Below are positions 11,322-23,400 of a stretch of DNA of 64,000 bases, one piece after another. Each line of letters begins with the position of its first letter. The stretch's first letter is position 1. Position numbers and translations under genes: made by a program. Location of the stretch: positions 4,192,379 through 4,256,378 of the forward strand of contig OY730170.1 of assembly GCA_963422465.1 (NCBI GenBank), given 5' to 3'. The notes beneath the pieces are model-generated. The model was not told where the DNA came from. It was given only the letters and a program-made list of their open reading frames with translations, and did no database searches. The DNA is from Lichina pygmaea. Taxonomy: Eukaryota; Ascomycota; Lichinomycetes; Lichinales; Lichinaceae.

Positions 11322-12870
11322 GTATATCTTGCGCCGTTCCATCGTCAGTCTGCGGCCTCACGGGCCGTTCACGCTCTCGAGAGTTGTCGCTCGGAGGATA
11401 CGGTATAGCAGTCGACTCTTCCTCGATGGACTCCAAGAAGCAGCCCTTGCACAGATATCCAAGTGGCGGACGGAGCAGCTTGGACCTGCACCTGTTATAG
11501 CTAGTCGTATGCTCTCATCCCGGGTCGGGCTGTCGTTCGAACGTGATCAGACACGGCCGGAGGTTGATACACGACGGATGCGATTGTGATTGAAATGTGA
11601 TGATTCTGTGTTGACACGCAATCAAGCTATCTGATCCTATCCTTAGTTTAACAATGTCGAGCAATCCGGGCTCGAGCCTCGCAGCGTAGCTTGTAAGATG
11701 TTGCGCGGAGGCCTGGTAGCCACTCGGGCACTCCAGATCGCAGTTGCCGACACTCGAGATGCCCGCCATCTGCTTGAGCGTTTGTACAGACAACGGCAGT
11801 GGCCAGTTGTGCTAGGTGCGTCCGGTACGTATGACAGGGCTGGCAACGACAGGATCGATCAAGGTATCACGTGATGAGGTCGTTTCTGGCAGCTGCAAGA
11901 CTCCACTCGTACGAAGCAGCGAGCGACTTCCACGACATTGACTCTCCATCTTGAAGCGATTGGAGCAACTACGATCTACACATGCCAAACTGTCATCCAC
12001 AGAGCACACCTGTCATAGGAAGGTACGAGTACCCTAGTCTCTCCAGATTCACCTGCAGATCCGCTGCCACTAGACCCCGGACCTTACGTCTCTCGCAACT
12101 ACCATGCATTTCATTGTTCAGTGGTCTTTGTGCTCTGTCTCGAAGATGCGAGACAGGAATCCAGAGACGTGACATCCGTGTCACATACTTGTGAACGGCT
12201 TTGGTCGTCGGCCACAATGCCGTCATGTCTCTTTCGACCTCATGTCACTTCAATGTCCAGGAGGGACCACACTCCAAGAACCTCGAAGACACCTTCGAGC
12301 AGCATGCTCCTCTCGACCAATGCATCCATTCTCGTAAGCGCTGTGGACCACATCATGTACTGTTCCATACCCGGCGACACGTTTCATCTTGCTTCCTTGG
12401 AAAACCCCCTTCTTAGAGCCATCTCAAGTCGCTTTACCTACAAGTTTTGAAGCGTCGTGGCAGCTGCTCTCGTCCAGAGCAATCAAAGAAGAGTCTAGAG
12501 TGAGTAGATGTATTCCATCACACTACGACCAATATTGACGTGCCCAAGAGCGGGCAGAAGAGGCTACAGCTAGGGACAGGCAACGACGTCTCAGACATGG
12601 GACCTGCCCCGGTCCGGACAAGCTCTAATCGGTCGTTGCACAGAAGGGTTGTTCTTTCACGCTTTGGTCGTACACGTACGGTACAACAGATGACAAATCG
12701 ATAGATGAGATTTATAAAGAGAGAATAAAGAAGGAAAGACCCACCCCATTCTAGCCTTCTGTTCAGCAAGACCGGAACGGGGGGCTCTTGCTGGTGCTAG
12801 CAGCTGGTTGAAGGCTCTACCAATGTATCAGAGGGTGGCCGCCACTTGGCTCGTTCTCTTGCTCGCTCGT
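11322..12870. other. Intergenic, about 1.5 kb; no gene recognised
   Basis: Upstream of the SNF2 gene and downstream of the HMG-box gene. Open frames of 60-110 codons occur on both strands, but none shows a domain, a consistent splice pattern or a biased third position. An ATCACGTGAT E-box lies near 11866. The stretch probably contains the SNF2 promoter and the 3' UTR of the HMG-box gene. Confidence 0.5.
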
Positions 12871-15197
12871 TCATTCGCTCTCCAGCTCCCCCTTGCCGAC
12901 GGCGCGCACGGTCTCAGACACCTCGAAGGCGAGTCGTCGTAGCACTCTCGCCTCGATGTCTCTCCCCTCGTCTCGGCGCACGATCAGGGCGCGAACGTCG
13001 TCGCGCACTTCGACGCCACCGCCGTTGCCGGCTCCGGTGCCGATGCCGGCGAGGCGGCCGGTATCGTCGCCGGCTCTGGCGGTAGGACCAACGCCGCCGG
13101 AGCCGATGTTGCCATGGACGTTGGCTGGGTTGTGGAGAGGCATGGCTGTCGCGTTGGTGCCACCGCTGTTGCAGTCCTTGATCCAGATGGTCAGGTCTGC
13201 GCCGACGATGCCGCGCCAGAGCGTGGCCGCCCATTGCCAGTGGTCGAGCGGTGCGTAGGCGTCGTTGATGGGGATTCGAGTCGCCGCCAGGTTCGATCGC
13301 GTCAACATGTACGCTGGGACGAGCGCGATGGGAATGATCTGCCGAGGAACGGCGGCCGTCTCTGCAGCCGGCGACGGCGCGTATGGCGACACAGTCGTCT
13401 TTGGTGGCTGTGAGTCCGCTTGTTCATCTTGTTTTTGTGGTGCTGAGGGTGGCGATTGTGACGGTGCTTTGGGTGACGGCCGCGGGTGCGGCGGCGGTGA
13501 CGGCGATGCCAAAGGTGGCATTTCCGAGGTCGAGTCGTTCTTGGCGGTCGATCGACTCGCGGCGGGACAGGGTGGCGTTGAGATGTATTGGATCACCTCC
13601 TCGGAGCGGCGATGCCAGGATGCGATGCACTGCAGATATTCAACGAAGCAAGACGCTTCGTCCCCTACCGCACCGACTGCTCCCTCGGCTGCTTGCCCTT
13701 GTTCCAAGGGTGCTCGAAAGATCTTGACCGAGTACCCTTCGTCTTTGCTCAGTTCGTCGGCGAGCCAGGCACAGACGCGTTCGATCGCGGCCGGATCGGC
13801 TCCGTCGATGGCCACAAGAGCGCCCCGGGTCTCGGAAGCGGGGCTCGTCGGACCGGGCGGCCGAAGTCGAGGGCTGATCTTGGCCAGCAGCCTGATCTTG
13901 TTAACGCACGGGATCGTCATGACCATCGCTTCGACGCTCTTGGCCTCGGGCGTCTGGAGAGGCGGCAGCGTGAGCGAAGGGTCTAGCTCCGGATGATCTC
14001 GGACTGAAAGACGGCGGGGGTGAATCGGCGGAGGTGGTGGCGGCGGCGGCGGTGGCGGCGGATCCATTCGCCCTGGGACGCTCGTCCTCCGTGACAACTG
14101 CGGTTCGTAGAGCGCAAGACCGGTAGGGCCTATTCGCCGACGTTTCGCGGCGGGTGTCAGAGGTGTCATGGCGTCGTCGTCGATCGACTCTCGCAGCGAG
14201 AGGACGCCGTCACCAAAGCCAGGAATGCTTGGTCGCCGGTGACCGAGCTGCAGCCCGGGCATTGTTGTGTTCAACGAGCCTGGCGGGCGATAGTTCACAC
14301 CGGCCGCGGCGGAGCTCATGCTCATCGCCGTCGACAAGGGCGGCAGCATGGGTGTCCTCAGACGCGGCGTGAAAGGAGTGGCTGGAGTGCCTGGTGTCAT
14401 GATGCTCCGCCGGCCACACTTGCCACACCACTCGTCGGCCGGCGAGGTGGCCGCTTCCGCGTTCATCAGCGCCGCAGGCCGCTTCCCCTTGCGGCGCGGC
14501 TGATACTTGTAGTTTGGATACTGCTGCTGGTGCCGCGCCTTCTCCCTCTATGCTCCCTGTTGGCTTCCTTCGAGCTTGTAGTAGCCGGGGAGGGCGCGAA
14601 CATACCTCGGCCAAAGCGTCCCAGCCGTCTCTTACTTCCTGCTGCTCTTCCTTCCATCTCCGTCCGATGACTTTGGAGATCTCGGGATTCGTCATGCCCG
14701 GGTTCTGAGCGACCACGGACGCTTGAAAATGCTGCCGATACAGCATGAATGCTATTGCGCAGGATATACAGCTCAGCAAGAATCGCGACGAGGAGAACGA
14801 CGGCCTCCACTGACACATTTGACTGGCGTCAAGGCTCGCAGAAGGGTGAAGAGCTCAATGAGATGGAACGCCTACCGTTTCTTGGCCGAGGAATCTTCGT
14901 GTCCGGTGGACAGAGACACATCTGTGCCATCGCGTCCGCCGAGCGAGGACCCAAGCTGGCAGAAGACAGCGGCGAAGGGTATCGTGGCAGCTCACCGTCG
15001 TCGCTGGTGATCAGTGACGCCGCCCTCTTGCGACTGACCAGAGGCTGCGGAAGGCTGGTGTGAGGCCCATCGTGATGGCCGGCGCCAGCGCCTCCGCCTC
15101 GTGGGACAAGCGCAAGGGCCGGGACGTGCTGCGAGCTCATCGCTCTAGAGATACGATCTGATGCCGGTTCCGACGAGGCAGGTGCCGGCTCGGGCAT
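12871..15197 (-). CDS. HMG-box transcription factor, Ste11/FMF-1 type
   Basis: Predicted 714-residue sequence-specific HMG-box protein. Exons (minus strand): 15197-14876, 14751-14606, 14547-12871. Two introns split the HMG box itself. Its parts read IPRPRN, then AFMLYRQHFQASVVAQNPGM, NPEISKVIGRRWK, WDALAE, then KARHQQQYPNYKYQPRRKGK (box at about residues 102-170). This layout, including the Cys-rich lead-in CLCPPDTK and the basic tail YQPRR, is that of S. pombe Ste11, Neurospora FMF-1 and Podospora HMG5, which control mating and sexual development. After the box come a CGKCGRR motif and a threonine/proline repeat (TPGTPATPFTP), then a polyproline run of about a dozen residues. The far C-terminal part is conserved in appearance but has no domain I know. 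The start at 15197 is the likeliest of several in-frame ATGs (an upstream one lies at 15620). Confidence 0.82.
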
Positions 15198-16395
15198 CGT
15201 CGTCGACTTCGAAGCGGCGTGTAGGCCGCCGTTCGTGATCCGCGCTGCGGTCCGGATCTCGTCGCAAGTTCGAGAGTGAAAGCTGAGATGACGGTGATGG
15301 TATGCTGTAAACGTTCCATCGAGATAGAGACCGCGTCTCTTGAATTCGACCAACGCCCTACAACTTCGTCCCAACCTCCTTATACTGGTTTCGGACGAGC
15401 TGAAGAGGCCGAATGAAAGGATGGAAGAATACCTGGCTGACGGACTTGATCCTTTGTCTTTACTTCGGGAGGGGTGGTGGCTGCCTCCCTGACTCGAATT
15501 CTCACGTCTTTGTTCGACCGGCGGGAAAAAAGGAGGAAGGCTGAAAGGGGGGGAAGAGGGGTTCTCATTATGCCGGCTGGGAGGATCGCTGTCATACAAG
15601 GTCGATTGCATGCAGCCCATCAAAGAAATCTTTGTTCATTGTTGTCGCATATCCCACCAAAAGCGGTGGCGACCCCTTGCTGTTCGTGGTCAGGAATGCA
15701 TGAGACTTGTCATCCGAAATTGCGCCAGAACCAAGAACAATGGGACGGGAAAAAATAGGGATCGAGATGATGGCGGAGACGATGGTGGTGATCCTGAAAG
15801 GGTGATACCCGCTGATGATCCATCGCACCAGCATCTGCATCTGCGTACAGCGCTGGAGAACAGCCACCCGCAGGCGTCTGTACAAGTTCGTGACACACGA
15901 CAGAAAGTCAGGATCAACATCCTTCATCCAGGCCGGACGGAAAGGGGCGTCGCTTCAAGAACATGCCGGAATGCAACGGACGAAGTGTCATAAGCCACAG
16001 GTCACAAGCCACGCTAGGACTTTCGACCCGGCCTCGAAGCATCTCATCGGCAAGGATGAGATGATTGTGAGAGCTGAGACGACGATCGATATACGAACAG
16101 ACAGAACGCCAGGGGATATCGTGCCCGAACAGCAATCCGCAAATCGGGCGAGGCCGTGCTCGCACTCTTATCCTCATGCAAGTCATGCCAAACGCCTTGT
16201 TCATGCTTCTTCTTGCCGCCCTAGATGCACGCTGATGATGGGAGGGAGTCGAGCTTCGAACAAGCATGTAGAGAGGGACAGAGATCTCGCTCGGGAATTC
16301 GAACGTCGTCTAGCTGGAAAGAAAGTATCCCGTGTCCAAGAGCCTCCGAGGAAATGAGGTCAGCAGCGCGGGGATGATGGCAGTTGCGAGGTCCG
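15198..16395. other. Intergenic; promoter of the HMG-box gene and 3' flank of the Utp12-domain gene
   Basis: About 1.2 kb without a recognisable gene. The frame of the HMG-box gene stays open up to an ATG at 15620, so a longer N-terminus is possible. The rest is non-coding by appearance. Confidence 0.45.
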
Positions 16396-17817
16396 TTATG
16401 GCCGAGCCGGAGCCGAACGCCTGGGCGTTCGGACTTGGGTGTCGGTGTCGCCGCCTTCGTCAAGCGACTCGCCGTCGTCGAGGTCCAGGTCATCGTCCTC
16501 GTAGTCGTCGATCTCTTCACCGGTGTCAGCATCCGTCTCTTCGGCCTCGTCGTCTAGCAGATCATCATCGTCCGAGCCCGACCCGTCGTCGCCCTCTGAA
16601 TCGCTCGCATCCGACTCGGCCTCCACGCCATTGACAGCGGTCGTCGGCATCTCGTCCGAGTCGTCGTCATCGTCGTCGGCGTTTTCGTCTCCAGCAAACG
16701 CATCCACCATGTCGACGTCGGCCCGAATCGGTTTCGGATCCGCCTCGTCGTCGGTGCTGTCGTCTTGACCCTCGACGTAGATGACCGCCTCATCGTTGGC
16801 GTCGTCGGTGGACCGGGCTTGGTCACGTGGGTCCGACATGCGCTTGCGGAGCTGCATCTGGGCGTCGAGCATGTCGAGCTTGCCTTTGAGCGACAACAAT
16901 GGCTGCAGGCCACGGGCTCGTTCGCTCAGGACATCGTGCAGGGAGCCGAGCTGACGCATGAGCTCAGGCTGGCCGGCCAGGTAGCCGCCGTGGGAGACGA
17001 GCGTCCATTGGATCCAGAGCATGAGGGGTCCCGCTCGCGCGGGACGGCGGTACATGCGTTCGGCGAGCTTGGACAACAGCGTGGCAGCAAGTGGGGGATG
17101 CATGCGCTCAACGGTGGCTCGAACGGTAGCCTTGTCAGGCGTACGCAGACACGATTCCAGCAGCTCATCGTCGTTGCTCTTTAGCGCTTGGTTGAGGACG
17201 GTGCCAAGGGAGTTGGCGGAAGGCGCTCGCGTGACCCCGAGCTCCGGCTGGGTCAGAATCGATCGGGATTGGTCTATCGTCAGGCCAAACGCTGCCTCGA
17301 CCTCGATGGGCTCGGCCGAGTGAACCGCGACGAGCTCTCCAAATGATGGCTCCGCAGCTTCGACGGGTTCGGCCGTGTCGGCCGCGGCACTCTGCAGGGT
17401 GGGTATTACGTCTGGGCGCTTGCCAGCGGCGTCGGCAGGCTCGTCTTGTTTGTCGTCGTCGTCGTCGTCATCATCCTCGTCATCATCGTCCTCCTCCTCC
17501 TCCTCCTGTGGGTCTTTAACGTTGCTATTGTCGGCGTTCGACACTTTCCGTCGTTTTGTCGCACCGTTGAGTCCAGCTAGATCTCTCGCCTCTGGGCCCG
17601 AGAGGACGGTGGCATGCGATTCCTCGACGCGATACTTGGCCGTGTCGTCCACGAGGACCTGCGACGTTTTGCCCTTTTGAGACTGCCGGCCATGTCGACT
17701 CGCTAGCTTGTTCATCCCTCTTCGTAATGCCTCTTCCGGTGTCTCTTTGAGAGGCTTGTGAGTGCTCTGCGGTGGTGACGGGCCAGCCATGGCCGATAAT
17801 GCTCTCTTGCCTGCCAT
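16396..17817 (-). CDS. Utp12-domain small-subunit processome protein (Utp5-like)
   Basis: Single-exon gene of 473 residues. From about residue 205 to 325 it has the helical Utp12 domain: LGTVLNQALKSNDDELLESC, LLSKLAERMYRRPARAG, MLWIQWTLVSHGGYLAGQP, and LSLKGKLDMLDAQMQLRKRM. This resembles the C-terminal half of yeast Utp5 (human WDR43), a t-UTP/UtpA subunit needed for 18S rRNA processing in the nucleolus. No WD40 repeats precede it; filamentous-fungal relatives of this kind are known to be short. A long run of Glu/Asp (about residues 110-145) and a very acidic Asp/Ser-rich tail (about 350-460) flank the domain. The start at 17817 (MAGKRALS) is the first in-frame ATG. A more distant Utp12-domain paralogue cannot be excluded. 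Confidence 0.78.
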   Translation of the reverse strand: MAGKRALSAMAGPSPPQSTHKPLKETPEEALRRGMNKLASRHGRQSQKGKTSQVLVDDTAKYRVEESHATVLSGPEARDLAGLNGATKRRKVSNADNSNVKDPQEEEEEDDDDEDDDDDDDDKQDEPADAAGKRPDVIPTLQSAAADTAEPVEAAEPSFGELVAVHSAEPIEVEAAFGLTIDQSRSILTQPELGVTRAPSANSLGTVLNQALKSNDDELLESCLRTPDKATVRATVERMHPPLAATLLSKLAERMYRRPARAGPLMLWIQWTLVSHGGYLAGQPELMRQLGSLHDVLSERARGLQPLLSLKGKLDMLDAQMQLRKRMSDPRDQARSTDDANDEAVIYVEGQDDSTDDEADPKPIRADVDMVDAFAGDENADDDDDDSDEMPTTAVNGVEAESDASDSEGDDGSGSDDDDLLDDEAEETDADTGEEIDDYEDDDLDLDDGESLDEGGDTDTQVRTPRRSAPARP

Positions 17818-19150
17818 TCCGCTGCGAGTGGCATACGACACCTGTTCCTGCTGATGCACTCTCTCCCTCAGATAGAGTACTATTCTGCTGGGTAAAAGTA
17901 CGTACGTAGATAATGTGTGCGACGATGCACGTCAATGTGGCTCCGACGGCAACCTGAAGGTGAAGAAGTGGATTGTGCGGACGCAGAATTTAATTTCGAG
18001 GTGGGGAAAAAAGTTTTGTGTGGATTCGAGTGGGTGATCTGCCCCTCAATAGGGATCACTGCGGGGTAGTGAGGTGTAGTTCTCACTGGGAGACCAGTCA
18101 AGAATACTTTGAGTTACTTAACCTGGCTGGGTATCAGGCTCAGGCGCCCCACGTGCCTCGTGCTATCACCTTCAAAGCTCCGTCACGGGCTACAGTGGGG
18201 GTTTGTACTGCCAAAAAACTCTTCCTCTTATAAATTTAGCACCTCTCTATCTGTTTGCCAGATAGTGTCGTAAGTCACAAGGATTCCCATTTACCAGTTA
18301 TAGACGATCTCCCCTACACTGAGGCAGACTGACTGACCTAACTGATTGACACCCCTGTACTCCGTACATACGTACATACGTACGTATCTACGGAAGTACG
18401 TGGTGTACGTATTACTTAGTGTTGGATTCGTATGAATCTACTGTAGAGCACCGATCCAATGTGACTCAGATAATGATCCCAAAAACCCCACAAGTACGTT
18501 ACGTAGACAGCGAGAGAAGAGGTCTTTCTTAGAGTGACTACGAGTACGAGTAGTCAGCTCCAGAACAATTGTTGGTTTGGCATACCCTTGCTGTAATCAG
18601 ATTCTGTGCTACGTACCTATCTTAAATTTGGTGTCCATAGTATCACAACTGTAGAAGGAGAGCCCAAGATCGCCAAGACTACGCAACAGTTACGGCTTCT
18701 GAAAACCTCGTCTCTGCTTCCTCTCTCGACTAATCAGTGGTCTACCGGACCAGGCGTGCCAGGCCACAGCTGGGTCGACGAGTTGGAAGGAGCCAATACG
18801 TATGAATCTGCTGAATCCAGCGTCCACTTGGGACTCGACAGAAACACTACCTTACGATGCTGACATAAGGTGGTTGATGAGTCAGCGTACACATCACATG
18901 ACCGTACCCGAAGATCAGAAGTGGCCAGATTGATGCGCTTTGATATACTTACACACAAACGAGTATCTGAGGGTGTTTCAAATCTCGTACGTATACGTAC
19001 CTTCGTGCGCTCAATCACTTGTGCCTCTGCTAGCTAATTCCCCTAGTCTATATTCGGCTAGACCGAGGACGGAGCCCCATAATCTCACCCAATCAACGCG
19101 GCGAAAAAATGCAACAGAGAGCTATCGGCACGCCTGAAGCTCCCCGGGTT

Positions 19151-19164
19151 AACCCTAACCCTAG
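19151..19164. promoter_or_regulatory. Interstitial telomere-like element (telobox)
   Basis: AACCCTAACCCTAG is two and a bit units of the fungal telomere repeat (CCCTAA), here internal and preceded by GGTT. In fungi and plants such teloboxes are bound by Myb/TRF-like factors in promoters of translation and chromatin genes. The site lies about 1.25 kb upstream of the bdf1 ATG and about 1.3 kb upstream of the Utp12-domain gene. A functional role is inference. Confidence 0.45.
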
Positions 19165-19896
19165 CGGAGGTCGCTACTGCGGCAAGCTCTCTCAGGAATA
19201 CAGAGAGCTACACCAAGCAGGGTGGCGGTGGTGTCGTTGCTGCAAGACAGGCAGGGGAGGAGCTGTAGCTTGTCGTCTTTGCTTTTTCGACCGCGCTTCT
19301 ATTGGTGCGGCGGGCGGCCCACTGAGTACAAAAGGGCATTTCTACTCCGGCCAATCTCTCCTTCCTTCCGTTTTTCTTCGATTTGGTGTGTTCGAAGCTC
19401 TGCCTAAAAGCGCACCCCGCCGCCTTCCCTGCTTCTCCTTCCGCGGCCCCCCCCCCTCCACACACACCACTACCAAAATTCCTGGGGGTCTGACAGCGCT
19501 CTGACAGCCCGAATATAAATACACCTGCCATTTTCTTTCGCCCCACCAACAAGTTCGACCGAACGATTTCTCTCGCCGACCCGGTCGCATTAATGATCAC
19601 GTGACCTTCCCGGCCGCGACAGACCGTCCAGCATCTTCCACCCAAAATAATAAGAGTCGCTCCAGATTCCATCCCGAGCATCATGCCATAACGGTCAGGC
19701 GGATCCGGTACATTTTTTTGTTCTTGTCGGCCGAGAGAGCTCACGGTCCCTGGACAGCTGGTGCTTTTGGCGGCTCGCGACTGGCCGTTGTTTGAAGGTC
19801 GGCGCTTAGTCATCAGGCTTGCGAGCGCCAGGGAAACAACACGAACCACACAATTTCAACCTCAAAACCGTTGCATTCTCTTCTTCACTCATTGTC

Positions 19897-19903
19897 TATA
19901 AAA
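19897..19903 (+). promoter_or_regulatory. TATA box, probable bdf1 promoter
   Basis: TATAAAA precedes a pyrimidine-rich stretch with several TTC/CTT runs, and the bdf1 start codon follows about 500 bp downstream. That would give bdf1 a long 5' leader. Confidence 0.4.
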
Positions 19904-20400
19904 GCTCACTCGAGGGCCAGATTTCTTTCGGACCTTCTTTCCTTCTTCCTCAACCAACCCATCGCCCTACCTCATATTCCGTCATCCCGTCCGACCTTCC
20001 AGCTCCGGTGATAGTGTCAAGTCTTCTGCAGCATAGGACGTCGTCATCGTCAAATCCCGTTGTCGCCGCTACCGCGTTTAAGATCGCGCATGCTGCCGCG
20101 CGCATCGTGCTGGGCCTTGAAACTGCCCGCTCGAGTCGCATGTACCAGCTCCCTCAAGCTGTCCTCGCGCATCGCTCTCGCGACTGTGGGTGTCAACAAT
20201 CTGTTGGCGGCGGGGGCCGTCGGTGACTCAGGTGTTGTTGGCCTTTCAGTCGCTCGTCTTCGTTGCCGTCCGCAGATATCACACCCATCGCATCCACACA
20301 TCATCGCCAGCTTGGTCGACAACGACAACAACAACAACACACACTGACGCAACAGACACTGCCTCATAGAGATCTCTTATTCGCCCAGACCACCCCGCCT

Positions 20401-23400
20401 ATGGCCGTCATGGATACTCAAGTCCCGCACGCATCGGAAACCGAGCAGCAGGCATCTCTCATGCCGTCACCAGACGAGACGGCCCCCGCTGCTCGTGTCA
20501 ACGGGTCAGTTTCGACCCAAATCCGCCACTCTACGCGCACGCGCGTGCGAATCGCGGCTAAGGTGTATGTGAACAGAGCTAAACCTCATGCCGATGGAGG
20601 CGCTCGAACGCCCGACCCGGAAGCAATCCCCACCACAGACGATGCGATGCAGGCCGTAACCTTCGCCGAAAGCGACTCGGTGCCGCCAGCTGTCAACGGG
20701 GACCTGGATCATTCCCCTGGCCCTAACGGGGACTCGATGGAACCACTTGCGGTTGCACCGCCTGAGACGGCCGACGAGGCCCCGGTGTCGGGTGGTCCTT
20801 TTTCCGCGCTCTCTCTGCACGAAAAGGCCTTGGCGGAAGAGACGACTGTGGTGGAGCGAGATGTTACGGTCGAGGCTTCGACGGTGCAGGTTGAAAGCCA
20901 TCTAGAGGGTCCGCCAAGTGGGAGCCATGTCGAGGTCGTGGAGGAGACGTTCGCGCTGAAGAGCGTTCAAGAGAGCTCGGGTGTGCCACCTGAGCTTGCT
21001 TCGGTGGAACTGCTGCCAGCTACTGAATCACACGATGCCGCCGCCTCCATCGCTCCTGCGGCCGAATCCTGCCGAGCGGACGCCCTTGCGACCGATGCGA
21101 CGGAAGCGATAGACGCCCTTACGGCGGATCCGATGGACACTACCGTCGACAACGGCCCGACGCCCGACGAACCAACGGCACCCACAACCGCTGTGGATCC
21201 CTCGCAGACTGAACCTTCGACGCAGGCGCCGACCGAGGCGCCGGAGGCACCCCCGACCCAGACACAAGATGCCCAGCCTCCTGAAGATCAAGAGATGACG
21301 GACGTAAGATCTCCGCAGCCGAAGGTGGCCAGGGATCGGGAGGACGACGTCGAAGACGCACCGGCGGCCAAGCGGACACGGACGGACCCGGAGAGCTCGA
21401 GAGCGCACGATTTCAAGGTGCCGGACCTGCCCCGGCCGTCCGAGACGCAGCCGACCGCTGGCGATGAGGGCCGTGCTGCCTCGGAGGCGGCCGAGCGTCC
21501 GGGCGGCCTGACGAAGGTGCAGCACAAGTACCTCGTCGCCCAGATGCGGAGCCTCAAGGCAAGGAAGGACGCAGCAGCCTTCAGGGAGCCCGTCGACCCC
21601 GTGAAGCTGAACATCCCTTCGTACCCCAACATCATCAAGACCCCGATGGACCTCGGCACCATGGACGCCAAACTCAAGGCCGACGAGTACGCCAGCGTGG
21701 ACGATCTCGCGGCCGACTTCCTCCTCGTCGTCGAGAACTGCGTCACCTTCAACGGCCCGGACCACGTCGTGACCCAGCAGGTCAAGGGCCTGCAGGCCGC
21801 CTTCGACCGCGCCATGGCCGGCCTGCCCGCCGCGGACGCGGTCGAGCCGGCGCCGGCGGCGGCCAACAAGAAGGCCAAGAAGACTGCCTTCCCGAGGCCA
21901 CCGCCCGCGGCGCGACGCGAGTCCCGGTCGTCGGTCGGCGCGGCCCGCTCGCCGACGGCCAACAACGCTTCCTCTCCCACCACCTTCGCCTTGGCTCCTT
22001 CGGGCACGCCGCTCATCCGTCGCGACTCCGCCGCCGCCGGCGACGGCCGACCCAAGCGTGAGATTCACCCGCCACCGCCGCGCGATCTGCCGTACGCGGC
22101 CTCGAAGCCCAAGAAGAAGAAGTTCCAGGTGGAGCTCAGGTTCTGCAAGGACGTCATCGAGGAGCTCTTCAAGGCCAAGTACTCGTCCGTGGCTCACCCC
22201 TTCTACAATCCCGTCGACCCGGTCGCGCTCAACATCCCACACTACCACAAGATCATCAAGAAGCCGATGGACCTCGGCACCATCTCGTCCAAGCTCAAGA
22301 CCGGCCAGTACGAGAACGCGAAGGAGTTCGAGGCCGACGTGCGGCTCATCTTCGGCAACTGCTACCGCTTCAACCCGCCCGCGGACCCGATCCACCAGAT
22401 GGGCCGACAGCTGGAAACGTACTTCGAAGAGAAATGGGCTCAGAAGCGTCAGTGGATCGACGACAACGCGCCCGGCTCGAGCCGACAGACCCCGAGCACC
22501 TCTCCGGAGCCGGAGGAAGACGACGACGACGATGACGATGACGATGACGACGACGAAGATGACGACGATGACGACGACGAACAGTCGACGCTCAAAGCCC
22601 TGCAGAAGCAGATCGCCGGCCTCTCCAAACAGGTCGAGCTGATCCAGAAGAAGAAGCAATCGCCACCGGCGACAGCCTCGAAGAAGAAGGGCAAGGGAGG
22701 CAAGTCGGACAAGAAGCCGACCAAGAAGAAGGGTAGTCAATCAAAGGGGGCCGCTTCGTCGAGCAAAGACGTCGCGGCAGACAAGAAGAAGAAGAAGAGG
22801 AAGAGGCAGCCCGCGAGCAAGTCAACGGCGGCGGCGACGTCGTCAACGAAGAAGAAAAAGAAGAAGGCGGAGCGCGCCCCGTACGTCACATACGAGCAGA
22901 AGCAGGAGATCTCGAACCGCATCAACACTTTGCCGCCGTTGAGGATGTCGACGGCGCTCAAGATCATCCGCGACAATATGCCGAACCTCAAGGTACGGCT
23001 CGGCTTGAGGGGCGGCTCCTTGGTCGGAAGGATTTCAGGAGGGGGGGTCTTCGACGTGCTGACTGCGCCGACAGGGCATCCAGGACGACGAGCTCGAACT
23101 CGACATCGACGAGCTGTCGGATGATGTTCTCCATAAGCTCTACCAATTCGTGCAGAAGTACGCTCCCGGTGGGAACGAACAAGCCGCACCCGCCAAGCCG
23201 TCTCGACCGAAGGGCAGCAATGCCAACCGCGGTGGCAGCAGCAAACCCAAGAAGAACAAGCCGATGAGCCGGACTGAACAAGAGGCTCGGATCAGCGAGT
23301 TGCAGGGTAAGCTGAGGAGCTACGAGCAAGGTGGATCTGACGACTCTGCACCGCCAGGTGAGCGACGACCCTGGTCTATCCACCATCACTTGTCGCTCGT

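Larger units (their letters stand above)
17818..20400. other. Intergenic, 2.6 kb, including the bdf1 promoter and leader
   Basis: No coding region recognised. Near 18357-18420 TACGTAC/ACGGAAGTACG motifs are densely packed. A telomere-like element lies at 19151-19164 and a TATA box at 19897-19903. From about 19900 the + strand is pyrimidine-rich, typical of a fungal 5' UTR leading to the bdf1 ATG at 20401. An open frame of about 210 codons on the minus strand (19208-19849) shows no domain and is judged spurious. Confidence 0.55.

Noticed and set aside
11643-12226. Short frames upstream of the SNF2 gene as possible extra 5' exons
   Set aside because: A start at 11321 with a good donor already gives a complete in-frame model; the alternative exons need a weak donor and add no recognisable sequence.
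19208-19849. 213-codon open frame on the minus strand upstream of bdf1
   Set aside because: No domain, no splice partner, low-complexity end, and it overlaps the likely bdf1 promoter.
21028-22740. 570-codon open frame on the minus strand
   Set aside because: It is antisense to bdf1. Its apparent Val/Leu-rich repeats come from the acidic and bromodomain codons on the + strand, and it has no domain of its own.
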